Part shown: positions 1-7,704 of the stretch, piece by piece
How the letters are laid out: every line of letters starts with the position of its first letter
Position numbering within the stretch: the stretch's first letter is position 1
Assembly (NCBI GenBank): GCA_020161505.1
Contig: JAIUNY010000002.1
Span: forward strand, 62,001-126,000
Direction of reading: 5' to 3'
DNA: 64,000 nt
DNA from: Armatimonadota bacterium
GTDB taxonomy: Bacteria > Armatimonadota > Fimbriimonadia > Fimbriimonadales > Fimbriimonadaceae
Made by a program: the position numbers and the translations under genes
Notes under the pieces: model-generated
Databases searched by the model: none
Told to the model about the DNA's origin: nothing
The model's input: only the letters and a program-made list of their open reading frames with translations

Positions 1-1
1 C

Positions 2-823
2 TTCAACTTCACCCGAGACTTCAACGTGCTCCTTGGCACCTATTCGCAATCGGCCGATCAGCTGACGCGATTCATTGGTGGCGTGCGATTCAGCCCCGCC
101 TTCAAGGGCGACAAGGGTGGCCGCAAGCCGATCGAGAACATCGACGGAGCCAAGCAAAAGGCCGCTCTCAATCAGATCATGAAGATGATCTTTGCCGAGG
201 ATTCCTTCGCGTTTCCGAAGCACTACTACCAAATGCTCGCGGGGAATCCCAAGGCGAGCCTGATCGAGGGCATTCTGACCGCAACCGATGATCGACCGAT
301 GTTCGATCGCTTCGCGGGGATCCAGAGCCAGACCCTGAGCAGCCTGATGAATCCGGACACCTTGCGCCGCGTCGCGAACCAAGAGTTCGAAGCGGACAAG
401 CCGGAGTCCACTCTGAGACTGATCGATCTGTTCGAGGCCGTGCGCGGCAATGTGTGGTCGGAACTCGCTACGGCGAAATCAACGAGCATGCTCCGCCGGC
501 AACTCCAACGCGAGCACGCCGACGCCCTCATTCAGATGGTTCTGCAAAAGTCGGTGGTGACGGCGGAAGCCCGCGCCATCGCTTGGTCGCAGCTCCGCGC
601 ACTCAAGACCAGCCTGGAAGCGCAGTCCGTGAAGACGACCGACAAGGTGACGGCTCTGCACTGGGCCGAGACTGCGGCCCGGATCGGTCGCGCCCTGAAC
701 GCAGAGGACACAATCGGTGCTCAAGGCGGCGGTGGCGGCGGCAGCCTCCTCGACATGCTCCTGGGCGGCGCGCAGGGTGGCGCCAGCCAGTCGGGTACAG
801 GCAAGTCGGGCGGACGCGGCTAA
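2..823 (+). CDS. Zinc-dependent metalloprotease (DUF4953/DUF5117 type), C-terminal part
   Basis: The frame is open from the window edge, so the start lies upstream; 273 residues are visible. The fragment matches the C-terminal region of large exported zinc metalloproteases of the DUF5117/DUF4953 family: an early YSQxADQLTRFIGG stretch, a short segment leading into helical repeats, and an RRQLQREHADALIQM segment that corresponds to the conserved RRxLQRxY helix. The HExxH catalytic region would be upstream and cannot be seen. The protein ends in a low-complexity tail rich in Gly, Ser and Gln (about 35 residues), which looks like a disordered end. A strong intrinsic terminator follows. The family call rests on helical motifs only. 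Confidence 0.65.
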   Translation, partial: FNFTRDFNVLLGTYSQSADQLTRFIGGVRFSPAFKGDKGGRKPIENIDGAKQKAALNQIMKMIFAEDSFAFPKHYYQMLAGNPKASLIEGILTATDDRPMFDRFAGIQSQTLSSLMNPDTLRRVANQEFEADKPESTLRLIDLFEAVRGNVWSELATAKSTSMLRRQLQREHADALIQMVLQKSVVTAEARAIAWSQLRALKTSLEAQSVKTTDKVTALHWAETAARIGRALNAEDTIGAQGGGGGGSLLDMLLGGAQGGASQSGTGKSGGRG

Positions 824-845
824 GTCTCGTTCCCCTCAAAACCAG

Positions 846-880
846 CGCCCCGGAGATCGTTCTCCGGGGCGTTTTTCTTT
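846..880 (+). terminator. Rho-independent terminator of the metalloprotease gene
   Basis: A perfect 10-bp stem, CGCCCCGGAG with CTCCGGGGCG, a 6-nt loop, then TTTTTCTTT. It lies 23 bp after the stop codon. Confidence 0.92.
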
Positions 881-924
881 TCAGACCGGTTGGTCCGGTT
901 GGGTCGTGCAACTCTTGTGGCTTA

Positions 925-940
925 TAGACCGTCCTGTCTA
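925..940. promoter_or_regulatory. NemR-box-like operator in front of the TetR gene
   Basis: TAGACCGTCCTGTCTA is a 16-bp inverted repeat, one base away from the NemR-type pattern TAGACC-N4-GGTCTA. It ends 3 nt before the ATG of the TetR-family gene, where bound repressor would block transcription. Autoregulation by the adjacent regulator is inferred. Confidence 0.6.
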
Positions 941-943
941 AAT

Positions 944-1537
944 ATGGCCGGCCGACCCCGTACCTTCCAGGAATCTGATGCGCTCGAACGCGCAATGCAC
1001 CTGTTTTGGGCGCAAGGGTACGAGGCTACGGGTCTCACACAACTGCTCGACCATATCGGCATGGCCCGTCAGAGCATGTACAACGTGTTCGGCGAAAAAC
1101 GATCGCTCTATCTGAAAGCGCTGCGACTCTACTCAGAGAAGTCCCTCGGCAAGCTCACGGCCAAGCTCGGGAGCGGCACGGGAACCTCGTACGACAGGCT
1201 GTGCGACGTGCTTTTGACCTTTGCCGACGATCCGGCAGAGGGGGAACCAACAGGCTGCTTGATCGTGAATGCGGCGTGCGAATTTGGCACAAAGGATCAG
1301 GAGATTGCCGCCGTGATCCGGCTCCATTGGAGCGAGGTTGAGGCCAAGCTCCTGGCTGGAGTGGAGGCGGCGATGCGTGAGGGCGATCTGCCGCCTGGCC
1401 TTGACCCCAACCGAGCCGCTCTCTTCCTTTCCCAAGTCCTCAACGGTCTGGCCGTGATGCAGAAGGCGGGACGCTCGCGTTTGGATCGCCGAGAAACCGC
1501 TACAGCGGCTCTGGAAGGCCTTCCCGTCAACGTCTGA
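944..1537 (+). CDS. TetR/AcrR-family transcriptional regulator
   Basis: 197 residues. The N-terminal helix-turn-helix spans roughly residues 8-55 (AMHLFWAQGYEATGLTQLLD, followed by ARQSMYNVFGEKRSLYLKAL), the classic TetR DNA-binding fold. The C-terminal ligand domain has the TGCLIVNAACEF block typical of the AcrR/NemR-like branch. The ATG at 944 is preferred over upstream in-frame starts because the HTH begins right after it. A NemR-like palindrome sits immediately upstream, which suggests autorepression and a reactive-electrophile or drug-type inducer. The regulated partner genes are not obvious: EF-G2 follows in the same direction after 186 bp. Confidence 0.85.
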   Translation: MAGRPRTFQESDALERAMHLFWAQGYEATGLTQLLDHIGMARQSMYNVFGEKRSLYLKALRLYSEKSLGKLTAKLGSGTGTSYDRLCDVLLTFADDPAEGEPTGCLIVNAACEFGTKDQEIAAVIRLHWSEVEAKLLAGVEAAMREGDLPPGLDPNRAALFLSQVLNGLAVMQKAGRSRLDRRETATAALEGLPVNV

Positions 1538-1723
1538 GGGAGCCGCTCTTGGGCCCCGAGGGAGCAAAGAGGGAGCATTTCTCATCGTGACTTGACCGAG
1601 GTATCTGGAAACTTTTGTCACGGTTTGGTATCAGGGTCAAGAAGTGTTAAGCTGAAGATCAGGGATCGACGCTCCCTCGTTTTAAGCGATCGAGCGCCGG
1701 GAATCCCAACGGAGGGATATTCG

Positions 1724-3790
1724 GTGAAACAATATGCACCTGAACTTATTCGTAATGTGGCCATTGTAGGCCACGGCGGCTCGGGCAAAACCATGCTGGT
1801 CGAGCACATGCTCTACACCGCAGCCGCCGCAGACCGGGTTGGATCCGTCGAAGCTGGGAATACCCAAAGCGACTACGATCCACTCGAAATTCGACGCAAA
1901 ATCAGCGTCTCCGCCAGCGTTCTCCCCCTCGAATACCACGGCCACAAGATCAACTTGATCGACGTTCCTGGCTACCCCGATTTTATCGGTGAACTTCATG
2001 CCATCGCCGAGGTTGTGGACTCCATGATCATTGTTTGCGAAGCCAAGCGCGATCTGGATGTTGGATTTGACCTCGCCTGGGAAGTCGCCGAGCAGCACGG
2101 ACTCGCGAAGTGCATCTTTATCAACAAGCTGGAGCGGGACAACGCGGACTATGAGGGCTTGATCGACACCCTGCACCAACGCTACGGCAAGCGCATTGTG
2201 AACGTGCAGATTCCTATCGGTCACCAAGCCGCCTTCTCCGGCGTGCTCGATCTGGTGCAGATGAAGGTTTACAAGGGCAAGGATCGTGGCGAGGAGATTG
2301 AAGAAATCCCGACCGGATTCGCGGCTGAAGCCGAAGAACGCCACGACAAAATGATGGACGCCGCCGCCGAGGGTGACGACGACCTGATGGTGAAGTATCT
2401 CGAAGGCGAACAGCTCACTCTCGAGGAGGTTGAGCACGGTTTGCTCGAAGGCACCCGACAGGGCAAGGTCGTCCCCGTTTTGCTGGGCTCCGCCCAAAGC
2501 GGAATCGGTGTCGCGACGCTCCTCGATCGCATCATCGGCGAGCTCCCTTCCCCGCTTTATCACCCCGTCGATATCGACGGCAAGCACTTTGAGGAAGACC
2601 CCAACGGACCGCTGGTCGCCTATGTCTTCAAGACCACTGCCGACCCCTACGTCGGCAAGATCAACTATCTCCGCATTTTCAGCGGCACGATCAAAGCGGA
2701 CGACCATGTTCTGAACGTGAATCGTGAAAACGATGAGCGACTGCACAACCTGTTCTTCCCTCATGGCAAGACTCAGGAGAACGCAACCGTGGTCGGTGCG
2801 GGCGACATCTGCGCCGTGGCGAAGCTTCAAGACACTCACACCGGCGACACTCTCTGCTCCGCCAAAGAGCGGGTGATGTTCCCGCCGCCGAAGTTCCCCG
2901 ATCCCATCTATCGCGTGGCGATTCGACCAAAGACCAAGGCCGACGAAGACAAGCTCGGCAACGCGATTGCGCGGTTGCTGGAAGAAGATCCCACGCTGCG
3001 GTATTCCCGCGAGGCGGAACTCCATCAGGAACTCCTCGAAGGCATGGGCGATATCCACATCGAAACCGCGATTGAGAAGCTCAAGACTCGGTTCGGCGTG
3101 ACCGTGGAAATCGAAGAGGCCCGCGTGCCGTATCGTGAGACGATTCGGTCGAAGGCCAAGGCTCAAGGTAAGTTCAAGCGCCAAACCGGCGGCAAGGGTC
3201 AGTACGGCGATTGCTGGCTGGAAATCGAACCTCTTGCGGGCGGCGAGGGCTTTGTCTTCGAGAACAAGGTTGTCGGAGGCGCGATCCCCAAGAACTACAT
3301 CCCTGCGGTGGAGAAGGGCGTCATCGAGACGATGAAAAAGGGCTTCCTTGCCGGGTATCCGGTGGTGGACGTGAAAGTCACGGTCACCGATGGCTCCTAT
3401 CACGACGTTGATTCCAGCGAAATGGCCTTTAAGCAAGCGGCAACCATTGGCTTCCGCGCAGCCGCCGAACAGGCTCGACCTGTACTGCTGGAACCGGTTC
3501 TCAAGGTCGAAATCATCGTTCCGGACGATTGTGTCGGCGACGTGGTCGGCGATCTGAATACGCGCCGGGGGCAAATGCAAGGCATGGAGCCGGCAGCGGC
3601 GGGCAAGACTCTGATCAACGCTCAGGTTCCGATGGCCACGATGATGCGCTACGCGCTCGATCTGCGCTCACTCACCAAGGGCCGCGGTTTCTTCCGTACC
3701 GCGTTTGATCACTACGCAGACGTTCCCTCTCACGAGGCGGATGGTCTCATCAAGCAGTTCAAGGAACTGCAGACGGCTGAAGCTCACTGA
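1724..3790 (+). CDS. Elongation factor G-like GTPase (EF-G2 type)
   Basis: 688 residues, close to full-length EF-G. It carries a translational GTPase G domain with P-loop GHGGSGKT (16-23), switch II DVPGYPDF (80-87) and NKLERD (134-139), followed by domains II-V. The altered P-loop (GSGKT instead of DAGKT) and DVPGYPDF instead of DTPGHVDF mark the EF-G2 paralogue group (as in mycobacterial FusA2 and Thermus EF-G-2), not the housekeeping translocase. The GTG at 1724 is chosen because GGAGGG lies 7 nt upstream; a longer in-frame start at 1592 has no support. The canonical fusA is presumably elsewhere in the genome. The paralogue's role, translocation under special conditions or ribosome binding, is unsettled for the family. 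Confidence 0.9.
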   Translation: MKQYAPELIRNVAIVGHGGSGKTMLVEHMLYTAAAADRVGSVEAGNTQSDYDPLEIRRKISVSASVLPLEYHGHKINLIDVPGYPDFIGELHAIAEVVDSMIIVCEAKRDLDVGFDLAWEVAEQHGLAKCIFINKLERDNADYEGLIDTLHQRYGKRIVNVQIPIGHQAAFSGVLDLVQMKVYKGKDRGEEIEEIPTGFAAEAEERHDKMMDAAAEGDDDLMVKYLEGEQLTLEEVEHGLLEGTRQGKVVPVLLGSAQSGIGVATLLDRIIGELPSPLYHPVDIDGKHFEEDPNGPLVAYVFKTTADPYVGKINYLRIFSGTIKADDHVLNVNRENDERLHNLFFPHGKTQENATVVGAGDICAVAKLQDTHTGDTLCSAKERVMFPPPKFPDPIYRVAIRPKTKADEDKLGNAIARLLEEDPTLRYSREAELHQELLEGMGDIHIETAIEKLKTRFGVTVEIEEARVPYRETIRSKAKAQGKFKRQTGGKGQYGDCWLEIEPLAGGEGFVFENKVVGGAIPKNYIPAVEKGVIETMKKGFLAGYPVVDVKVTVTDGSYHDVDSSEMAFKQAATIGFRAAAEQARPVLLEPVLKVEIIVPDDCVGDVVGDLNTRRGQMQGMEPAAAGKTLINAQVPMATMMRYALDLRSLTKGRGFFRTAFDHYADVPSHEADGLIKQFKELQTAEAH

Positions 3791-3808
3791 GCTCATCAGC
3801 TCCGACTC

Positions 3809-3846
3809 GCCTTCCCTTCCCATCACCTGGCGGAGGGAAGGCCATT
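3809..3846. terminator. Possible bidirectional terminator between convergent genes
   Basis: GCCTTCCCT (3809-3817) pairs with AGGGAAGGC (3834-3842) across a 16-nt loop in the gap between the EF-G2 gene and the oppositely oriented MarR gene. The following T-run is weak (ATTT). Confidence 0.4.
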
Positions 3847-3868
3847 TCGCCCTTCCGGCAGAGACCTC

Positions 3869-4342
3869 TCAGTTCCCTTCTGGTTGCTCCTCCACCGGCA
3901 GATTGCAGCGGTGCAAGAGCGAGTGGAGTACACGGTTTGTGGCGATCACATCCTCTGCTGGGAGTCCCGAAAAAAGACTCGCGGCGTCACGTTCCAACCG
4001 AGGGATCACACGGAGCATCAGCTCGCGTCCCTCGGAAGAGAGTTTGAGGACGGTGGCCCGTTGATCTTGGGCTGACTTTTCTCGAGTGACGTACCCGCGC
4101 ACCACCAGCTGCTCCACAAAGCGAGTCACGGTCGTTCGGTCTTTCAGCATCACGTCAGCCAGTTTCGTCACGCTGTCCACGTTAAAGGACATGATCATTC
4201 GCATTGTCATGGCCTGCTCCGGTGTCAGATCTGCCCCCTCCAGTTCAAGGAGCCTCGCGAGCCGGAGATGGATCGCGTTGGAAACCCGTGTGACGAGGGG
4301 AAGAAGAGCTGCCTCTGGGCGAAAAACAAAAGAAGGATCCAC
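3869..4342 (-). CDS. MarR-family transcriptional regulator
   Basis: 157 residues. It has the winged-helix core of MarR: DRTTVTRFVEQLVVRGYVTR recognition helix, then a wing with the DQRATVLKLSSEGRELM signature. Dimerisation helices lie at both ends. Translation starts with GTG at 4342; a TAGACT hexamer ends 6 nt upstream, so the transcript is probably leaderless. The gene diverges from a small gene at 4460, and a 15-bp palindrome lies between them, which fits a regulator controlling itself and its neighbour. The ligand cannot be read from the sequence. Confidence 0.85.
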   Translation of the reverse strand: MDPSFVFRPEAALLPLVTRVSNAIHLRLARLLELEGADLTPEQAMTMRMIMSFNVDSVTKLADVMLKDRTTVTRFVEQLVVRGYVTREKSAQDQRATVLKLSSEGRELMLRVIPRLERDAASLFSGLPAEDVIATNRVLHSLLHRCNLPVEEQPEGN

Positions 4343-4348
4343 ACCGCC

Positions 4349-4354
4349 AGTCTA
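4349..4354 (-). promoter_or_regulatory. -10 hexamer of the MarR gene (leaderless type)
   Basis: TAGACT on the minus strand, 6 nt before the GTG start. No clear -35. Confidence 0.45.
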
Positions 4355-4378
4355 CACCCCGCCACCTCATGAAATAAT

Positions 4379-4393
4379 CGTGTAGAATACACG
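4379..4393. promoter_or_regulatory. Palindromic operator candidate between MarR and the divergent gene
   Basis: CGTGTAGAATACACG has perfect 6-bp arms around a 3-nt centre. It lies 36 bp upstream of the MarR start and 66 bp upstream of the divergent gene. On the plus strand it contains TAGAAT, on the minus strand TATTCT, both plausible -10 elements. Confidence 0.45.
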
Positions 4394-4459
4394 CACATGC
4401 ACCGATACTTTTAACAGGGTGGTTCACAAACGGGTCCACCTGACGAAAGGAAACAGGTT

Positions 4460-4861
4460 ATGAATATCTCAGCAAGCTACGGATCAAACCCAATGGCGGG
4501 GATGAGCGTGGATCAAATGAAAGAGAAATTTGCTTCGATGAAGGAGCAGATGAAGTCTCGAAATCCCGAAATGGCCAAAAAGATGGAAGCCTTCGAGTCG
4601 AAGGTCAAGTCTCTCACCGACGGAGGCGTTTCGGCGAAGGATGCCGCCAAGCAGGTGGCCGGGGAAATGGGGCTCCCGGACTTTGAGTCGGTGATGAAGA
4701 AGATGCAGTCGGGGCAAACGAAGGGCGGATTCGGGATGCCGAAGTCATCGGATGATGACTCCTCGAAGTCCTATCAGGCTCCGCGCACGTTGAACTACTC
4801 CTTCAATGGCCAAGCTCAACAGAGCGCGGCCCTGCAAGGTTTGCTCGATATGCTCGGCTAG
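4460..4861 (+). CDS. Small hypothetical protein, Met/Lys-rich helical
   Basis: 133 residues, not recognised. The N-terminal two thirds are strongly helical and charged, with a DQMKEKFASMKEQMKSR segment and a second block, SAKDAAKQVAGEMGLPDFES, that looks like a small helical hairpin. The tail is Ser/Asp-rich and then ends with a helix. No signal peptide or membrane segment. The start is supported by AGGAAACAGG just upstream. It is divergent from a MarR regulator and may be its target. Confidence 0.7.
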   Translation: MNISASYGSNPMAGMSVDQMKEKFASMKEQMKSRNPEMAKKMEAFESKVKSLTDGGVSAKDAAKQVAGEMGLPDFESVMKKMQSGQTKGGFGMPKSSDDDSSKSYQAPRTLNYSFNGQAQQSAALQGLLDMLG

Positions 4862-4926
4862 TCGGACTGGGGTTGGTTCCTCGCTCAGACCCCACGAGCA
4901 GGTGCCGCGCCCCAGCCGGACCGCAA

Positions 4927-4953
4927 AGGGCTCCCAGTCACGCTGGGGGCCCT
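4927..4953 (+). terminator. Hairpin downstream of the small hypothetical gene
   Basis: AGGGCTCCCAG pairs with CTGGGGGCCCT with one mismatch and a 5-nt loop. Only a pyrimidine-rich stretch follows, not a clean T-tract, so termination is uncertain. Confidence 0.4.
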
Positions 4954-5034
4954 CTCCCTCTGTGTCTTTCAGCGCTCGACATCCCGGAAAACCGGGGAAC
5001 GATTTGATCGCGGTGTTGCGGTACACCGTATCCG

Positions 5035-5379
5035 ATGCGCCTGGGACATATCGAACTGTTTTGTCGAGACCAAGCAGCCACCCAAGCCTTCTATGTCGAT
5101 GTTCTCGGATTTGAGGAGACGGAGATTCAAGGGGGAAATGTGACGTGGTTGAGGCTGGACGATGCGGATATTCTGCTGAGACCCGGGCGAAAGAAGGCGA
5201 CCGACGCCTCCTACACCGACTCTTCGCAGGCCCTGGTGTTCTACTGTGACGATCTCCTCGATTTGATGGAGCGACTCGAAAACAGCGGGACAAAGCTCGG
5301 GGAGCCCGATGGAGCCCCAGATTGCCTGACGTTCCAAGATCCGGATGGGCGCTGGATCCAAGCGGTTGAGAAGTTCTGA
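5035..5379 (+). CDS. VOC-family (glyoxalase/bleomycin resistance-like) protein
   Basis: 114 residues, a single VOC module: LGHIELFCRDQAATQAFYVDVLGFEE at the start, and LTFQDPDGRWIQAVE near the C-terminus, where the Glu of the metal site would lie. The His in GHIEL and the final Glu are the expected metal ligands. Enzymes of this family open rings, isomerise hemithioacetals or bind antibiotics, so the substrate is open. A GGTACACC hexamer ends 7 nt before the ATG, possibly a weak leaderless promoter. An aldo/keto reductase follows in the same direction. Confidence 0.8.
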   Translation: MRLGHIELFCRDQAATQAFYVDVLGFEETEIQGGNVTWLRLDDADILLRPGRKKATDASYTDSSQALVFYCDDLLDLMERLENSGTKLGEPDGAPDCLTFQDPDGRWIQAVEKF

Positions 5380-5482
5380 AGCAGCTCCACAGGTCCTTGC
5401 TTCGATCAAGCAAGCCCAAACCCAGGTAGCGTAGGAACACGCGTGCGGAACGTTTCGACCAACCCGCACAGGAGATCTGACC

Positions 5483-6466
5483 ATGCAATACACCACCCTG
5501 GGACGCACTGGACTTTTGGTGAGCCGGCTCTGCCTCGGCACCATGAACTTTGGGCCAAACACCACCAAGGAAGATTCCTTCCGCATCATGGACGAGGCCC
5601 TGGAACTCGGGATCAACTTCTTCGATACCGCCGACGTCTACGGCTGGAAGCAGGGCGAGGGGATCACCGAGCAGATCCTGGGCGAGTGGTTTGCTCAAGG
5701 CGGCAATCGAAGGGAGAAAGTGGTTCTCGCGACCAAGCTCTACAATCCCATGGGCTACGGCGACATGGCGGAGTGGCCAAACACTCGCTACGTCAGCAAA
5801 CTTCACATCCGCCGTGCGTGCGACGCGAGTCTGCAGCGGATGAAGACGGACTACATTGACCTCTATCAGATGCACCATATCTACCGGGCCGCACCGTGGG
5901 AGGAAGTGTGGGAAGCATTTGAGGTTCTGCAGGCACAGGGCAAGATTCTCTATGTGGGGAGCAGCAACTTTGCGGCGTGGAACATTGCGCAGGCGAACGA
6001 ACGAGCCGCCAAGCGCAACAATCTCGGCCTGGTGAGCGAGCAGAGCAAGTACAGCCTGATCCAACGCGACATCGAACTCGAAGTCGCTCCGGCATGTGAG
6101 AGCTATGGCGTGGGGATCATTCCCTGGAGCCCGCTTGGAGGCGGAGTTCTGGCTGGCGTGATGAAGGGTCAGGGAGGCGAGCGACGCTACGGTGATTGGA
6201 CGAAGCACATCATCGAGACCCAGGGTGAAAAGCTGCAAGCCTGGGAAGATTTCTGTGCGGAACTCGGCGAAGAACCGGCGGATGTAGCTCTGGCGTGGAC
6301 GATCAGCAAGAAGTACGTCACGGCGCCGATCATCGGCCCCCGTACCAGCGAGCAGCTGAAGGGATCACTCCGGGCTCTGGAGATCGAGCTCACCGAGGAG
6401 CATCATGCAAAAATCGATGCGATCTTCCCGCCGTTCAAAACAGCTCCCGAGCACTACGCTTGGTAA
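5483..6466 (+). CDS. Aldo/keto reductase
   Basis: 327 residues, full-length (beta/alpha)8 oxidoreductase using NADPH. The catalytic tetrad is visible: Asp48 and Tyr53 in FFDTADVYGW, Lys85 in VLATKL, and His131 in YQMHHIYR. The cofactor part includes PWSPLGGGVLAG and IIGPRTSEQLKGSL. The sequence resembles the YajO/AKR11-13 type, general aldehyde and ketone reductases. Start supported by AGGAG upstream of the ATG. A strong terminator directly follows. Confidence 0.92.
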   Translation: MQYTTLGRTGLLVSRLCLGTMNFGPNTTKEDSFRIMDEALELGINFFDTADVYGWKQGEGITEQILGEWFAQGGNRREKVVLATKLYNPMGYGDMAEWPNTRYVSKLHIRRACDASLQRMKTDYIDLYQMHHIYRAAPWEEVWEAFEVLQAQGKILYVGSSNFAAWNIAQANERAAKRNNLGLVSEQSKYSLIQRDIELEVAPACESYGVGIIPWSPLGGGVLAGVMKGQGGERRYGDWTKHIIETQGEKLQAWEDFCAELGEEPADVALAWTISKKYVTAPIIGPRTSEQLKGSLRALEIELTEEHHAKIDAIFPPFKTAPEHYAW

Positions 6467-6493
6467 TTTGAGACTGCTTAGTCTTATCTGTTC

Positions 6494-6528
6494 ATCCCAG
6501 GGCGATCACTCGCCCTGGGATGTTTTTG
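6494..6528 (+). terminator. Rho-independent terminator of the aldo/keto reductase gene
   Basis: A perfect 12-bp stem, ATCCCAGGGCGA with TCGCCCTGGGAT, a 4-nt TCAC loop, then GTTTTTG. The right arm encodes the last codons of the opposite pyrD gene, whose stop codon lies in the loop. Confidence 0.92.
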
Positions 6529-7519
6529 TGGGGAGCTTCGCGTCGCGGATTCCCTCAGCGATCTCGGCGGGCCATTCCGGGCCGCCGTAGACCCATCCGG
6601 AATAGACCTGAACCAGATCAGCCCCGTTTTGGAGTTTCTCGATGGCGTGCTCGGCCGAGGTGATGCCGCCCACCCCGATGACCACAGTTTCAGCGGAGAC
6701 GCGCTCTCGGATCCAGCGAAGCATTTGATTGCTGAGATCGCGTACTGGGGCGCCGGAGAGTCCGCCCTGCTGCCCTGGGTCGCTTGGCAGCATGGAGCGC
6801 TGGATCGTGGTGTTAGTGGCGATCACACCGGTCAGGCCGAAGTCCTCGACCACGCTGGCAATATCGTCCACCGCTTCTTCAGTGAGATCGGGGGCGATTT
6901 TCACAAAGAGAGGCTTGCGGGAGTCAATCTCCCGGAGTCGCCAGAATATTTTGACTAGATGATCTTTATCTTGGAGCTCCCTGAGCCCCGGAGTGTTCGG
7001 CGAGCTGACGTTGACGACGAAGTAGTCGCCCATCTCCTTGAGGAGCTTGTAGGAGTACGCATAGTCTTCGGCGGCGTCTTCCAGCTCAGTAACCTTTGAC
7101 TTGCCCAGGTTGATTCCCAACGGAATCCCCGGCTGAGCGGCCTCAATCCTCTTGGCGATGGCATCCGCCCCATCGTTGTTAAAGCCCATTCGGTTGATGA
7201 GAGCTTTTTGATCGGGCAGTCTAAAGAGGCGTGGTCGCGGATTTCCAGGCTGAGCATGACGGGTGATCGTCCCCACCTCCACAAAACCAAAGCCGAAATC
7301 TTTCCATCGGTCGAGGGCCAAGGCGTTTTTGTCAAACCCCGCCGCCAGCCCCACGGGATTCGGAAAATCCACACCAAAAAGCGTCCGTTTGAGGCCTGCT
7401 CCCTCGACCCGACGACCTTTCACCCAGCCTTTGGAGATCGCGGTCATGCCGAGGTGATGCGCCGTTTCTGCGTCCATCCGGAAGAGCAACGGCTTTAAGA
7501 CCGATTGGTAAAGATTCAC
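6506..7519 (-). CDS. pyrD: Dihydroorotate dehydrogenase (quinone), class 2
   Basis: 337 residues. Oxidises dihydroorotate to orotate in pyrimidine synthesis, passing electrons to membrane quinones. Class 2 features: an N-terminal helical membrane-association segment (YQSVLKPLLFRMDAETAHHLG), FPNPVGLAAGFDKN for FMN/orotate binding, and the serine of NVSSPNTPGLR (about 172-173) as catalytic base. The start is GTG, overlapping the TGA of the upstream 46-residue peptide gene (GTGA), so translation is probably coupled. Confidence 0.95.
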   Translation of the reverse strand: MNLYQSVLKPLLFRMDAETAHHLGMTAISKGWVKGRRVEGAGLKRTLFGVDFPNPVGLAAGFDKNALALDRWKDFGFGFVEVGTITRHAQPGNPRPRLFRLPDQKALINRMGFNNDGADAIAKRIEAAQPGIPLGINLGKSKVTELEDAAEDYAYSYKLLKEMGDYFVVNVSSPNTPGLRELQDKDHLVKIFWRLREIDSRKPLFVKIAPDLTEEAVDDIASVVEDFGLTGVIATNTTIQRSMLPSDPGQQGGLSGAPVRDLSNQMLRWIRERVSAETVVIGVGGITSAEHAIEKLQNGADLVQVYSGWVYGGPEWPAEIAEGIRDAKLPTKTSQGE

Positions 7520-7656
7520 TTACTCACCGGCTTTGCTTTCTCAACCGTCACTTCTCGCTCGCCTTCCAGGGCTGGCACGACCCAAAAGGCGATGATCCCG
7601 ACAATCAGGATCACCAACGGAATCCAGGGAAATGAGTTTTTGCGTTCCGTCGCCAT
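7516..7656 (-). CDS. Single-pass membrane peptide, 46 residues
   Basis: A 46-residue protein with a charged N-terminus, one hydrophobic helix (about 10-30, FPWIPLVILIVGIIAFWVV) and a charged, Lys/Glu-rich tail. Not recognised. Its stop overlaps the GTG of pyrD, so the two are co-translated. The ATG at 7656 is preceded by CATAAT 10 nt upstream. Because class 2 PyrD works at the membrane, a role in that location is possible but speculative. Confidence 0.65.
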   Translation of the reverse strand: MATERKNSFPWIPLVILIVGIIAFWVVPALEGEREVTVEKAKPVSK

Positions 7657-7691
7657 GCCGAGTCGAATTATGCCCGAAGCCGCGCCTCCGG

Positions 7692-7697
7692 TATCAT
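7692..7697 (+). promoter_or_regulatory. -10 hexamer of mlaE (leaderless type)
   Basis: TATCAT within GGTATCATTGCGGGCATG, 7 nt before the ATG; no Shine-Dalgarno. Confidence 0.5.
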
Positions 7698-7704
7698 TGC
7701 GGGC

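Noticed and set aside
1682-3580. 632-codon open frame antisense to the EF-G2 gene
   Set aside because: It mirrors the sense codons of a well-conserved protein; high GC with strong codon bias keeps the opposite frame open. No family resemblance.
5396-5414. CTTGCTT-N5-AAGCAAG hairpin between the VOC and aldo/keto reductase genes
   Set aside because: Short 7-bp stem without T-run; not convincing as terminator or operator.
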